In this document: piece by piece, positions 54,818-63,893 of the stretch
How positions within the stretch are numbered: position 1 is the first letter of the stretch
Layout: each line of letters starts with the position of its first letter
DNA from: Porticoccaceae bacterium
GTDB lineage: Bacteria > Pseudomonadota > Gammaproteobacteria > Pseudomonadales > Porticoccaceae
Direction: 5' to 3'
Assembly (NCBI GenBank): GCA_024644595.1
Contig: JAHEHL010000003.1
Coordinates: 178,974 to 242,973 of the forward strand
Length of the DNA stretch: 64,000 nucleotides
Notes under the pieces: generated by a model
Told to the model about the DNA's origin: nothing
Seen by the model: the letters and a program-made list of their open reading frames with translations, nothing else
Databases searched by the model: none
Position numbers and translations under genes: made by a program

Positions 54818-56629
54818 ATGATGAAATCAGCCCAATCGATCTGCATCCTCTCCACTCTTGGCATCACGCTGCTGCTGTCAGCCTGTGTCTCAACACCCAC
54901 CGCGCAACAATCACTGGCAGAGACAACAACACCGCTGGCAAACGAGACCCACACCGCGACCACATTAGCAACCAAGTCGTTCTCGGAAGACTCTCTCTAT
55001 CAATTGCTCGTCGCCGATGTGGCACTGACACGCGGTCAGTTTGAGACAGCCCTGAAAAACTATCTTATCCAGGCTCGCGAGACCCGTGATCTGGGCATTA
55101 TTCAACTGACCAACAGCATTGCCAATCATCAACGCAATGCTGACGCGATATTGGAAAGTGCGTTGCTCTGGGTCGAACAAGAACCTGACCAGGAAGTTGC
55201 CCACCGCGCCGCGCTGCAGGCCTATGCGCTGCACAAAAAACCTCTCGACGCGCTGCAACACGCCTATTGGCTCTACCAAAATAATAATGATATCGAATCA
55301 TTTCTGGCGGTAACCGCCATTGCCGAAGGCGCTAAGCATGAGATTATCCCGCAACTGATGGAAGCCTATCGGGCGCTGGAACTGGGACCCAAGAAAAAAC
55401 CGATCACAGAATTGGCGGTAGCCATTTTGTTTCGCGAGATGGGCGACCTCGATGCAGCGGTTAGCGTCGCCAGGCATTTTTTGACCCTAATGCCAGACCA
55501 TCACCGCGGGCTACTGCTATTAGCGCAGGTACTGCATCAGCAGGACAATGTGATCGAGGCCACCAACCTGCTTGCAGACGCCCTCCAGCGCATACCAGAT
55601 GATCGCAATGTACGACTGCAATATGCGCGACTTCTAACCCTGCTCGATCGATCAAAGGCAATTGTTCAATTTGAACGCCTCCACGAACAAGACCCCAATG
55701 ATCAAACAATCAATTTTCTGCTCGGTTTGCTGCAACTCAATCAAGGCAATGAAGCGCGTGCCAGCGATCTGTTTCAGCAAGCGAGCGCTGATCCCAGCGT
55801 GCGCGCAGATGCCCAGTATCACCTCGCCACCATTGCCGAACGCAATGGCAACTTCGCCGATGCGCTAATCCATTATCGACGCGTGAAATCCGGACGCAAC
55901 TATCTCGCTGCAGCCGCCCGCGCCACGGCACTGTTGGCACAGGGAATCAATATCGAGGCGGCACGCAACTACCTGCAACGGCTGCGTCAGCAACAACCCG
56001 ACATGAGCCCATCACTGATTCAACTCGAATCCAACCTGCTGCTCAGCAACAATCAGAACGAGCAGGCCATCGAACTGCTCAGCAGCGGCCTCGAACAACA
56101 CCCCAATGACGCTCAGCTGCTCTATGCGCGCTCCATGGTGGCTGAACAACAACACAACTTTGCTCTCGCCGAGCAGGATCTGCGCGCATTGCTAGCGCAG
56201 GATGAGGATAACTCCACTGCTCTCAATGCCCTCGGCTACACAATGATTATGCACACCGACCGCAGCGAAGAAGCCCATCGATTAATCAAGCGCGCCTATC
56301 TACTGAATCCGGGAGATCCTGCAATTATCGACAGTATGGGCTGGGTCCTCTTTATTCTCGGCGAAGCAGAGCAGGCCTTAGCGCATCTGGAAAAAGCCAT
56401 GGCCCTGCTACCCGATCCGGAAATCGCCGCCCATCTCGGCGAGGTGCAGTGGTTCCTCGGCAACAAACAAGCCGCACTGCAAACCTGGCGCCATGGTCTT
56501 GAGCAAGCGCCCAATCACCCAGCGATAAACAGTACCATGCAGCGCCTTGGCGCCGACGCCGCCACGACTGATATTGATGTAGACTCAATACCCGTTTCGC
56601 AACAGGCCAACCCAGAGCGCAATCAGTGA
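54818..56629 (+). CDS. TPR-repeat lipoprotein
   Basis: A 603-residue protein with a lipoprotein signal (LLLSACVS, Cys about 23) and at least a dozen TPR helices through its length (for example residues 55-90, 215-250, 320-360, 460-560). The same gene lies between hemA and lolB in Pseudomonas (PA4667 type) and is conserved but uncharacterised; a scaffold role at the outer membrane is likely. Its TGA overlaps the GTG of lolB, so translation is coupled. Confidence 0.88.
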   Translation: MMKSAQSICILSTLGITLLLSACVSTPTAQQSLAETTTPLANETHTATTLATKSFSEDSLYQLLVADVALTRGQFETALKNYLIQARETRDLGIIQLTNSIANHQRNADAILESALLWVEQEPDQEVAHRAALQAYALHKKPLDALQHAYWLYQNNNDIESFLAVTAIAEGAKHEIIPQLMEAYRALELGPKKKPITELAVAILFREMGDLDAAVSVARHFLTLMPDHHRGLLLLAQVLHQQDNVIEATNLLADALQRIPDDRNVRLQYARLLTLLDRSKAIVQFERLHEQDPNDQTINFLLGLLQLNQGNEARASDLFQQASADPSVRADAQYHLATIAERNGNFADALIHYRRVKSGRNYLAAAARATALLAQGINIEAARNYLQRLRQQQPDMSPSLIQLESNLLLSNNQNEQAIELLSSGLEQHPNDAQLLYARSMVAEQQHNFALAEQDLRALLAQDEDNSTALNALGYTMIMHTDRSEEAHRLIKRAYLLNPGDPAIIDSMGWVLFILGEAEQALAHLEKAMALLPDPEIAAHLGEVQWFLGNKQAALQTWRHGLEQAPNHPAINSTMQRLGADAATTDIDVDSIPVSQQANPERNQ

Positions 56630-57237
56630 GCAAAGCACCCCTACTGACATCACTTTTTATTGTCAGCATCCTCAGCGCCTGCAGTATGCAGCCAACGGAT
56701 AGTGGTTCCGGCAGCTGGCAGGACTATAGCGCCCGTACATCGCAACTCAACAACTGGGAAGTGTCCGGCAAACTCGGCTTTCGCTCAGCAGAAAAGGGCG
56801 GCAGCGCATCACTCAACTGGACACAGCGGCAAGATAACTATCAGCTGCAACTGTCGGGCCCTTTTGGCGCCGGCTCTGTGAATATTTCCGGCAACAGTCA
56901 GATCGCCGAGATGCTCTATGACAACACCGTCTACCGCCAGCCACCACAGCAACTCGCCGCACAACTAACCGGCGTGCCACTGCCGGTCGATGCACTAAGC
57001 TGGTGGGCTCGCGGCCTGCCCTCTCCAACCCAACCTGCGGCGAGCGACCTCGGCAGCAGCCCCGAAGGTCTTACCCTTGGTTTCGAACAGGGTGGCTGGC
57101 AGCTGGCATTTAGTCAGTACCGGCAAACCGATGCCGGCAGCCTGCCCGGCAAAATAGTCGGCACTCATCAGGCACAGGGAGATAGGCGCTATTCATTTAA
57201 GCTGGTAATATCAGGCTGGTCGTTTAATCAGGAATAG
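56626..57237 (+). CDS. lolB: outer membrane lipoprotein receptor LolB
   Basis: LolB takes lipoproteins from LolA and inserts them in the outer membrane. The 203 residues have lipobox LSAC, then WEVSGKLGFRS, SLNWTQRQDNYQLQLSGPFGAG and the hydrophobic loop LTGVPLPVDALSWWARGLP. Start is GTG 56626. Several lipoproteins of this window (LpoA, DolP, BamE, the TPR protein) would be its clients. Confidence 0.95.
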   Translation: MSKAPLLTSLFIVSILSACSMQPTDSGSGSWQDYSARTSQLNNWEVSGKLGFRSAEKGGSASLNWTQRQDNYQLQLSGPFGAGSVNISGNSQIAEMLYDNTVYRQPPQQLAAQLTGVPLPVDALSWWARGLPSPTQPAASDLGSSPEGLTLGFEQGGWQLAFSQYRQTDAGSLPGKIVGTHQAQGDRRYSFKLVISGWSFNQE

Positions 57238-57246
57238 TCCGGCTAT

Positions 57247-58113
57247 ATGTCACCGCTCACTCTCTCGGCGCCGCCAAAAGTTAATCTGTTCCTGCATATC
57301 ACCGGGCAGCGCGATGACGGCTACCACAATCTGCAAACTCTTTTTCAACTGCTCGACGGTGGTGATCAGCTCACCTTTAATACAACCAACAATGCTGAAC
57401 TCTCGCTGTGGCCACAGATTGAGGGCGTCGCCGAACAGGACAATCTGATTATTCGTGCAGCGCGAGCCCTGCAACAGCAAACCGGCTGCACCCAGGGCTG
57501 CTCAATCGAATTACACAAACGGCTGCCAATGGGCGCAGGTTTGGGGGGCGGCAGCAGCAATGCGGCAACCACACTGTTGGCGCTAAACAACCTCTGGAAC
57601 TGCAACCTCTCGATTGCCGAACTGGCTAAACTTGGAGCTTGCCTAGGCGCGGATGTGCCCGTGTTTATAGAGGGTCGCAGCGCCTTTGCAGAAGGCATCG
57701 GCGACCAATTGACCCCCATAGACATTGCCGAGAGCTGGTATTTGGTTATCACCCCGCCATGCAAGGTTTCAACAGCGGAAATTTTTTCACATCCTCAATT
57801 GACAAGGCACTCCCCACCGATCAAAATACGCGCCCTCTTGGAGGAGCAGTTCAGAAATGACTGCCAAGCAGTTGTCGAAAAGCTCTATCCACCTGTAAAG
57901 CAGGTTGTAGAGTGGCTTGAAAACCACGGAAAGCCAATGATGACAGGGACTGGAGCGAGTGTATTTTGTCGCTGGGAAACACGTGCTGACGCCGATAGGG
58001 TTCTGGCACAAGTTCCGCCGCACTGGAGTGCATTCACTGCGCGAGGCGTTAACCACTCGCCAGTGCACAAGCAACTGAAAGACTTTTTTACTGGGGCGTC
58101 GCCAAGTGGTTAA
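57247..58113 (+). CDS. ispE: 4-(cytidine-5'-diphospho)-2-C-methyl-D-erythritol kinase
   Basis: IspE phosphorylates CDP-methylerythritol in the MEP isoprenoid pathway. The 288 residues hold the GHMP motifs PAKVN-like APPKVNLFLHI, PMGAGLGGGSSNAA (ATP loop) and the C-terminal MMTGTGASVFC. The last seven codons and the stop are also the 5' part of tRNA-Gln (overlap 22 bases), so the C-terminus (GASPSG) is constrained by the tRNA. Part of lolB-ispE-tRNA-prs. Confidence 0.96.
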   Translation: MSPLTLSAPPKVNLFLHITGQRDDGYHNLQTLFQLLDGGDQLTFNTTNNAELSLWPQIEGVAEQDNLIIRAARALQQQTGCTQGCSIELHKRLPMGAGLGGGSSNAATTLLALNNLWNCNLSIAELAKLGACLGADVPVFIEGRSAFAEGIGDQLTPIDIAESWYLVITPPCKVSTAEIFSHPQLTRHSPPIKIRALLEEQFRNDCQAVVEKLYPPVKQVVEWLENHGKPMMTGTGASVFCRWETRADADRVLAQVPPHWSAFTARGVNHSPVHKQLKDFFTGASPSG

Positions 58114-58167
58114 GGCATCGGGTTTTGATCCCGACATTCGGAGGTTCGACTCCTCCCGCCCCAGCCA
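58092..58167 (+). tRNA. tRNA-Gln (anticodon TTG)
   Basis: A 76-base cloverleaf with acceptor TGGGGCG / CGCCCCA, discriminator G and encoded CCA. The anticodon stem TCGGG / CCCGA closes the loop TTTTGAT, giving TTG. The T-loop GTTCGACTC is normal. It begins inside ispE and ends 30 bases before prs, so it is probably processed from the same transcript. Same locus as in Pseudomonas and E. coli relatives. Confidence 0.97.
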
Positions 58168-58197
58168 TATCTTATTATGAACACCAGGAAAAATGAC

Positions 58198-59139
58198 GTG
58201 GCACGACTAATGGTCTTCTCCGGGAACGCAAACCCGGAACTGGCGAACGAGATAGCCCGCACATTGGGACTTCCCCTCGGCAACGCCGGTGTATCACTCT
58301 TCTCAGACGGCGAAATCAATATCGAAATCCGCGAGAATGTCCGCGGCAATGATGTATTTGTGGTTCAGCCCACCTGTGCGCCGACTAATCGCAACCTCAT
58401 GGAACTAATATTCATGATCGATGCGCTGCGTCGTGCATCAGCTGGACGTATTACCGCAGTGGTTCCCTACTTTGGCTATGCCCGTCAGGATCGCCGCGTG
58501 CGCTCAGCGCGTGTGCCAATCAGCGCAAAAGTCGTTGCTGACATGCTTTCCAATGCAGGTGTCGATCGCGTATTAACGGTCGACCTTCACGCCGAACAAA
58601 TTCAAGGCTTCTTTAACTGCACTGTGGACAATGTCTACGGCGCACCCGTGCTGCTCGGCGATATCGAACGCCAAAACTACGAAAATCTGCAGGTCGTATC
58701 ACCCGATGTTGGTGGTGTAGTTCGCGCGCGAGCCGTCGCCAAACAACTCGACTGTGACCTGGCGATTATTGATAAACGCCGCCCCTCTTCCAATCAGAGT
58801 GAAGTGATGAACCTGATCGGTGAAGTGGAAGGCCGCACCTGTGTCCTGGTCGACGATATTGTCGATACTGCTGGCACTCTGTGCAAAGCCGCCGAGGCAC
58901 TAAAGAAAAATGGCGCCAACAAGGTAGTGGCCTACGCTACCCACGCCGTATTATCTGGCAGTGCTATTGAGAATATTTCCAACTCGCAGCTTGATGAACT
59001 GGTGGTTACCAACAGTATTCCGCTGCGTGAAGAGGCCATTAAATGTGGCAAGATCCGCACTCTTTCACTCGGCAAATTGCTCGGTGAGTCAGTGCGTCGT
59101 ATCAGCAACGAAGAATCTATCAGCGCAATGTTCAACTAA
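58198..59139 (+). CDS. prs: ribose-phosphate pyrophosphokinase
   Basis: Prs makes PRPP from ribose-5-phosphate and ATP. The 313-residue form from GTG 58198 has AGGA nine bases upstream and begins [15 protein letters not shown], matching the family; an ATG at 58177 adds seven residues but has no ribosome-binding site. Motifs include [18 protein letters not shown], the catalytic His region [11 protein letters not shown] and the PRPP loop [11 protein letters not shown]. Confidence 0.97.
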   Translation: MARLMVFSGNANPELANEIARTLGLPLGNAGVSLFSDGEINIEIRENVRGNDVFVVQPTCAPTNRNLMELIFMIDALRRASAGRITAVVPYFGYARQDRRVRSARVPISAKVVADMLSNAGVDRVLTVDLHAEQIQGFFNCTVDNVYGAPVLLGDIERQNYENLQVVSPDVGGVVRARAVAKQLDCDLAIIDKRRPSSNQSEVMNLIGEVEGRTCVLVDDIVDTAGTLCKAAEALKKNGANKVVAYATHAVLSGSAIENISNSQLDELVVTNSIPLREEAIKCGKIRTLSLGKLLGESVRRISNEESISAMFN

Positions 59140-59231
59140 CAGCTTGCGCTGTTGCAACCGCCTCATACCGAGGCATTAAACCCCGTTTCAGGTCTGGTCG
59201 CGGTCTGTTACGGCATAACTAGGAGACAAAT

Positions 59232-59891
59232 ATGTCTACTGATCTTACATTACACGCGAAAGGCCGTGAGGATACAGGGAAAGGTGCGAGCCGCCGCCTG
59301 CGTCGTCTGGCATCAGAAATACCGGCAATTGTTTACGGTGGCAAAAAAGACCCGTCACAGGTCAGCCTGAGCCATAAAGATGTGATGAAAGCGCTGGAAA
59401 ACGAAGCCTTCTTTTCACAAATTATTGCTCTCGACGTCGACGGTTCATCTGAAGATGTGGTTTTGAAAGACGTACAGCGTCATCCAGCAAAGAACCTTAT
59501 TTTGCATATGGATTTCCTTCGCGTTAGCAAAAACACTGCCCTTCAGACCCGTGCACCACTTCACTTTATCAACGAAGATATCTGTGCGGGCGTCAAGCTG
59601 GGCGGCGGCATTATTGCCCACAGCATGACTGAACTGGACATCACCTGTCTGCCAGCAGATCTGCCCGAGTATATTGAAGTCGACATGACCGACGTTGAGC
59701 TTGGCCAGACACTGCATATCTCTGATATCACTCTGCCTAAAGGCGTCGAGAGTGTTGCACTGAGCCATGGTCCAGATCACGATCTGCCCGTTGCAACCAT
59801 TAACAAGCCTAAAGCGGCATCAGCTGAAGACCAAGGGTCTGCACCTGAAGCAGCCGACGACAGTGACAAGGATGGAGCAAGCGAAGAGTAA
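59232..59891 (+). CDS. rplY: 50S ribosomal protein L25 (long, Ctc-type)
   Basis: L25 binds 5S rRNA. The 219-residue product is the two-domain Ctc form: the 5S-binding N-terminal part (GKGASRRLRRLASEIPAIVYGG), the TL5-type C-terminal domain (about 100-185), and an acidic disordered tail (about 190-219). AGGAGA precedes the ATG. Conserved prs-rplY-pth order. Confidence 0.96.
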   Translation: MSTDLTLHAKGREDTGKGASRRLRRLASEIPAIVYGGKKDPSQVSLSHKDVMKALENEAFFSQIIALDVDGSSEDVVLKDVQRHPAKNLILHMDFLRVSKNTALQTRAPLHFINEDICAGVKLGGGIIAHSMTELDITCLPADLPEYIEVDMTDVELGQTLHISDITLPKGVESVALSHGPDHDLPVATINKPKAASAEDQGSAPEAADDSDKDGASEE

Positions 59892-59925
59892 TCTTCCGAC
59901 TTGCCCGCCTGAGTAGGCCCCGACA

Positions 59926-60513
59926 TTGGAAACGCCCGTTGAGTTAATCGTAGGGCTGGGAAACCCCGGCCCCAACTATGAACGGACACGTCACAATGCC
60001 GGGGCTGACTTGGTTCTGGAATTGGCAAAATCTCATCACGTCGAGCTAAAATACGACGCCAAGTTTTTTGGTGATACAGCTAAGATCAGTGTCGACAATC
60101 GCGATGTCCGACTTCTTATCCCAACGACTTTTATGAACCGCAGCGGCCAGTCAGTTGCGGCACTGGCGCGCTTTTACCAAGTGCCAGTCAATGCCATTCT
60201 GGTAGTTCACGATGAACTCGACCTCCCACCCGGTGCCGCGCGCTTTAAAAAAGCCGGCGGTCACGGTGGCCACAATGGACTGCGCGATATCATCCAGAGC
60301 CTCGGCAACAACAAAGAATTTTCCCGTCTGAGAATTGGCATCGGACATCCCGGCGACGCCCGCCAGGTTGCCGACTATGTGCTGAAGAAAGCCTCGCCCT
60401 CAGACCAACAACGTATTTTAAACAGTATCGATGATGCGCTGCGTCAACTGCCACTGGCCATCAACGGTCAGTGGGAACGCGCCATGACCGCGCTGCACAC
60501 TGAACAACTTTAA
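59926..60513 (+). CDS. pth: peptidyl-tRNA hydrolase
   Basis: Pth recycles peptidyl-tRNA released from ribosomes. The 195 residues contain [23 protein letters not shown] (catalytic His), [12 protein letters not shown] (Asn), HDELDLPPG and [12 protein letters not shown]. The start is TTG 59926 with weak TAGG upstream. Lies between rplY and ychF as in most proteobacteria. Confidence 0.96.
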   Translation: METPVELIVGLGNPGPNYERTRHNAGADLVLELAKSHHVELKYDAKFFGDTAKISVDNRDVRLLIPTTFMNRSGQSVAALARFYQVPVNAILVVHDELDLPPGAARFKKAGGHGGHNGLRDIIQSLGNNKEFSRLRIGIGHPGDARQVADYVLKKASPSDQQRILNSIDDALRQLPLAINGQWERAMTALHTEQL

Positions 60514-60542
60514 CGCCGGAAAACTGGCACAAGGAATTTACC

Positions 60543-61634
60543 ATGGGTTTTAACTGCGGAATTGTCGGCCTGCCTAATGTGGGCAAATCAACGCTGTTTA
60601 ACGCTTTAACCAAAGCCGGCATCAGCGCAGAGAACTTCCCATTCTGTACTATTGAACCCAATACCGGCGTCGTGCCCATTCCCGATCCACGTCAGGACCG
60701 CATCGCCGAGATCGTCAAGCCCGAGCGGGTCGTCCCCACCAGCATGGAATTTGTCGATATCGCCGGCCTCGTTGCTGGCGCCTCTAAAGGTGAAGGGCTA
60801 GGCAACCAGTTTCTCGCCAATATCCGCGAGACTGACGCCATCGCGCACGTAGTACGCTGCTTTGACGATGACAATGTCATTCACGTCGAAGGCACTATCA
60901 GCCCGCCAGATGATATCGATGTCATCAACACCGAGCTTGCGCTGGCCGATCTGGAAAGTGTCGAAAAGGCCCTTTTACGTGCGTCAAAAGCCGCCAAAGG
61001 AAAAGACCAGAACGCCGTAGCACTCAAAGCTGTGGCAGAAAAAATTCTTCCCCATCTCAATGAAGCCAAACCACTGCGTTCATTTGCACTAACCGACGAC
61101 GAGCTCAAAGTGTTGCAACCCCTCAGCCTGCTGACACTCAAGCCAACCATGTATATCGCCAATGTCGATGAAGAAGGTTTCGCGAACAACCCCTATCTTG
61201 ACGCAGTGATAGCCATCGCAGAAGCGGAAGGCTCCGTGGTTGTGCCCATCTGCAACAAACTTGAAGCAGAAATCAGTGAGTTGGAAGACGACGAAAAAGC
61301 CGAATTTCTTGAAGAGATGGGCATGCAGGAACCGGGACTTAACCGAGTTATCCGCGCCGGTTACAAGCTGCTCGGCTTGCAGACCTACTTTACCGCCGGC
61401 GTAAAAGAAGTTCGCGCCTGGACAATCCCGGTCGGTGCCACAGCGCCCCAAAGTGCAGGCAAGATTCACACTGACTTCGAGAAAGGCTTTATCCGCGCCG
61501 AAATTATTGGCTACGACGACTATATTGCCGGCAACGGCGAACAGGGAGCAAAAGACGCCGGCAAATGGCGTCTCGAAGGCAAGGACTATATCGTTAAGGA
61601 CGGCGACGTTATTCACTTCAGATTTAACGTCTAG
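60543..61634 (+). CDS. ychF: ribosome-binding ATPase YchF
   Basis: YchF is an Obg-type P-loop protein that prefers ATP and binds ribosomes, linked to redox stress. The 363 residues have G1 [14 protein letters not shown], the switch [14 protein letters not shown], NxxE in place of NKxD, a coiled coil (about 130-200) and the C-terminal TGS domain ([13 protein letters not shown] ... [16 protein letters not shown]). Follows pth by 29 bases. Confidence 0.97.
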   Translation: MGFNCGIVGLPNVGKSTLFNALTKAGISAENFPFCTIEPNTGVVPIPDPRQDRIAEIVKPERVVPTSMEFVDIAGLVAGASKGEGLGNQFLANIRETDAIAHVVRCFDDDNVIHVEGTISPPDDIDVINTELALADLESVEKALLRASKAAKGKDQNAVALKAVAEKILPHLNEAKPLRSFALTDDELKVLQPLSLLTLKPTMYIANVDEEGFANNPYLDAVIAIAEAEGSVVVPICNKLEAEISELEDDEKAEFLEEMGMQEPGLNRVIRAGYKLLGLQTYFTAGVKEVRAWTIPVGATAPQSAGKIHTDFEKGFIRAEIIGYDDYIAGNGEQGAKDAGKWRLEGKDYIVKDGDVIHFRFNV

Positions 61635-61640
61635 CCCGTC

Positions 61641-62570
61641 GTGAGTCAGCTCTCCGGACGATGGAAAGTCGGGCTTCTGCTGGCCCTGACAACCGCTATT
61701 TTATGGGGAATTTTACCTATCGCACTGAAAGGTGTGATGGAAACACTCGACCCCATCACCACAACCTTCTTTCGCTTTGCGCTCGCCGCCGTGCTGCTTA
61801 CGCCTTATTTTCTGAAACCTAAACGGGTAATAGGCAGAACCAACCTAAACTCTCGGCTGCGCTCGCCACGGCTGTTTTTGCAGCTACTGGCTGCCGGGCT
61901 GCTGCTGATTGGCAACTACGCCATGTATATTTCCGGCTTGCAGAAAACCACCGCAGAAGCCGCCCAACTGATGATTCAAGTCGCCCCAATGCTACTGCTG
62001 CTCAGTGGGATCTGGCTGTTTGGCGAGCGTCTCTCGCGCCTTCAGTGGCTCGGCGTAGCCGGTTTCGCCACAGGGCTCGGACTGTTTTTTTATCCCCACT
62101 TTCACGGTGTATTTATCGCCCCAACAGATTATGGCGCAGGCATTGTCATGATCTTTATCGCCGCAGTAATGTGGACAGGTTACGCCATTCTGCAAAAATC
62201 GCTGCTGATAGCATTTAGCTCTCAAGAGACCATGTTGGTGTTTTACTGGCTCGGCGCACTGGCTTTTTTGCCCTTCTCAGACTTCTCAGCGCTGCCCCAA
62301 CTGACCAATTTGCAATGGGCCCTACTAGCCTTCTGTGGACTCAACACCTTGATCGCCTACGGCAGCTTTGCCGAAGCCCTGGTGCATATCGAAGCCTCAA
62401 AGGTCAGCGCGATTCTGGCACTACCACCGCTGGTGACCATGGCCGGCGCGCACCTGATCCCAATAGAGGGACTTGTCGTGGAACCCATAACCCTTCTGAC
62501 CCTGCTCGGCGCAGCACTGGTTGTCAGCGGGTCAATGACCACCGCATTGACCAAACCAGCCACCCAATAA
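61641..62570 (+). CDS. EamA-family permease (DMT superfamily)
   Basis: A 309-residue, ten-helix transporter with two EamA repeats (about 8-150 and 160-300; AILWGILPIALKGVMETLDPITTTFFRF and VMWTGYAILQKSL). DMT permeases export metabolites such as amino acids; substrate unknown. GTG start, six bases after ychF. Last chromosomal gene before the tRNA-Met element boundary. Confidence 0.9.
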   Translation: MSQLSGRWKVGLLLALTTAILWGILPIALKGVMETLDPITTTFFRFALAAVLLTPYFLKPKRVIGRTNLNSRLRSPRLFLQLLAAGLLLIGNYAMYISGLQKTTAEAAQLMIQVAPMLLLLSGIWLFGERLSRLQWLGVAGFATGLGLFFYPHFHGVFIAPTDYGAGIVMIFIAAVMWTGYAILQKSLLIAFSSQETMLVFYWLGALAFLPFSDFSALPQLTNLQWALLAFCGLNTLIAYGSFAEALVHIEASKVSAILALPPLVTMAGAHLIPIEGLVVEPITLLTLLGAALVVSGSMTTALTKPATQ

Positions 62571-62877
62571 ACGTTTCCGTCAGGTTAAAAATTAATCTGT
62601 AAATTGATAGCTCTGGAACAGAGCGGGAAAATAACGCAACGGGAATAAAAAGCGCCCCTGACCAACATGCACCGCCACCGCCGCCTGTAATAAGATCAGC
62701 ACCTATCATGAAACACAGAGACTTCTGGACATCCCAGTTTAACCAATAGCAAAACTGCTGATCCAGACAGTTTTGTCACACCTCGGTCAGAGGCTTCGGC
62801 TATTATGCTCAAGCGCTGTAGCAAATTAATGACACAGCTAGCATTGCGGAAAAAGGAACGCTGAGAGTTAACCAAAG

Positions 62878-62893
62878 TGTGATCTCAATCACA
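62878..62893. promoter_or_regulatory. CRP/Vfr-like palindrome
   Basis: TGTGATCTCAATCACA matches the CRP consensus TGTGA-N6-TCACA exactly. It lies about 64 bases upstream of the -35 box of the tRNA-Met promoter, a position compatible with class I activation, or it may act on another start in this gap. Confidence 0.5.
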
Positions 62894-62949
62894 GCAAAAT
62901 GGTCGACAACGCCACGCTCCGCTTTGTGACCCGTAGTACTCGCAAACTA

Positions 62950-62978
62950 TTGACAAAACCCCCATCTCTAGCCAAAAT
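62950..62978 (+). promoter_or_regulatory. promoter of tRNA-Met
   Basis: A perfect TTGACA -35 box and CAAAAT -10 box with a 17-base spacer, 35 bases before the tRNA 5' end. Confidence 0.7.
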
Positions 62979-63013
62979 GCGCGCCCCTATCAAAGGGTCT
63001 TCTGTACTTTTGT

Positions 63014-63090
63014 GGCTACGTAGCTCAGCTGGTTAGAGCACAGCATTCATAATGCTGGGGTCGGTGGTTCAAGTCCACCCGTAGCTACCA
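63014..63090 (+). tRNA. tRNA-Met (CAT), likely elongator, with G1-U72
   Basis: A 77-base cloverleaf, anticodon stem CAGCA/TGCTG with loop TTCATAA (CAT), encoded CCA. The 5' sequence GGCTACGTAGCTCAG is that of elongator tRNA-Met, not initiator. The acceptor stem ends CGTAGCT instead of the expected CGTAGCC, so pair 1-72 is G-U. A lysidine-modified tRNA-Ile with CAT is less likely because the acceptor differs. Composition falls sharply right after the CCA. Confidence 0.93.
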
Positions 63091-63139
63091 AAATATCATT
63101 AAAATCAACTATTTAGGCAGTCTATTGTTCTTTATAGAC

Positions 63140-63184
63140 GGAGTAAAAAATAAAGGGAACAAAAAGGGAATTTTTCATTACTCC
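63140..63184. repeat. inverted repeat with internal GGGAA direct repeats
   Basis: GGAGTAA (63140-63146) and TTACTCC (63178-63184) flank an AT-rich stretch containing two AAGGGAA copies about ten bases apart. Such clustered short repeats beside a tRNA end could be integrase arm sites or an operator. Confidence 0.4.
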
Positions 63185-63313
63185 CTTGTATGCACATATA
63201 TACCTCAAATTCCTCCAAACCGACCCTTGTTCATCACCACCCTCTAATCAATGATACACCTGTAAATCTTCAAACTTATATATAGATATACCAATAACAA
63301 AAAAGGTATGTCT

Positions 63314-63580
63314 ATGACTCCAACAACTCAGTTCCGAATCCCATCAGACCTCAAAAGTCTGTTCAAAGACATCTGCACATACAACAAGGTTTCTATGTGT
63401 GAAGTCGTTACCCATCAACTCCAATCGTACATCCACAAAGAAACTAGGAACCAACCCCTTGTCCGTTATCTACGAACAAAGGAAACCCAACAGCAGACAG
63501 GTCTAGTCCAAGACAACAGAGGAGTCTGGGTCAAACCAGAAACACTAATTGATGAGGATGACTGGAGAAGTAATTTATGA
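63314..63580 (+). CDS. small putative ribbon-helix-helix protein
   Basis: An 88-residue basic protein. Residues 4-40 fit a CopG/Arc-type pattern: a short strand (QFRIP), helix (LKSLFKDICTYNKVS) and helix (CEVVTHQLQSYI). The remainder is polar and ends EDDWRSNL. AAAAAGG lies seven bases before ATG 63314, better than ATG 63308. Its stop overlaps the next start (ATGA). Function unknown; a small element-encoded DNA-binding protein is a reasonable guess. Confidence 0.55.
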   Translation: MTPTTQFRIPSDLKSLFKDICTYNKVSMCEVVTHQLQSYIHKETRNQPLVRYLRTKETQQQTGLVQDNRGVWVKPETLIDEDDWRSNL

Positions 63581-63798
63581 ACAAAGAAATAGAAGAACAA
63601 ACTGATTCATTAGAATCAATCATTAGTGAGATAACTGAACTCAATGAATTGGTGTACGCAGGGTATTCAATTGAGACACTCAGTAGAAATGTAACCAATG
63701 ACAATATAGAAGACATCTGCGTTCTATTGAATCGGTTGTCTCAGTCCACTGATAGGAACACAAAGGTGTTCATACTCAGTACTGGTAGCAGTCAATGA
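63577..63798 (+). CDS. small acidic protein of unknown function
   Basis: A 73-residue acidic protein, Glu/Asp-rich and predicted mostly helical (SLESIISEITELNELVYAG), with no motif I recognise. It starts within the stop of the preceding gene (ATGA overlap) and its own stop overlaps the start of the following short gene in the same way, so three genes form a tight translationally coupled row, typical of phage-like elements. Confidence 0.5.
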   Translation: MNKEIEEQTDSLESIISEITELNELVYAGYSIETLSRNVTNDNIEDICVLLNRLSQSTDRNTKVFILSTGSSQ

Positions 63799-63893
63799 AC
63801 TACAAGATTACATTGGATAAGATGGGTGGCGAGTACTGCGTTGGAGTGATACCAAGAGAGACCATAGACTACTGGTCTGTGAATCGCCACTAG
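63795..63893 (+). pseudogene. small gene interrupted by an IS3-family insertion
   Basis: From ATG 63795 a frame encodes MNYKITLDKMGGEYCVGVIPRETIDYW and then enters the IS terminal repeat at 63880, ending at TAG 63891-63893 in foreign sequence. Only about 28 codons belong to the original gene. It overlaps the previous stop (ATGA). The family is not known to me, though the GGEYCVGVIP pattern looks like a compact beta fold. The 3' part should reappear on the far side of the IS. Confidence 0.5.

Larger units (their letters stand above)
62571..63013. other. 443-bp gene-free region before tRNA-Met
   Basis: No supportable coding frame is present. The region holds a 6-bp hairpin (62610-62624, GCTCTG/CAGAGC, no U-tract), a CRP-like palindrome at 62878-62893 and a clear sigma-70 promoter for tRNA-Met at 62950-62978. 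The rest shows nothing I can name. Confidence 0.7.

Noticed and set aside
62610..62624. GCTCTG-GAA-CAGAGC hairpin after the EamA gene as a terminator
   Set aside because: Only 6 bp and not followed by a U-tract on the plus strand.
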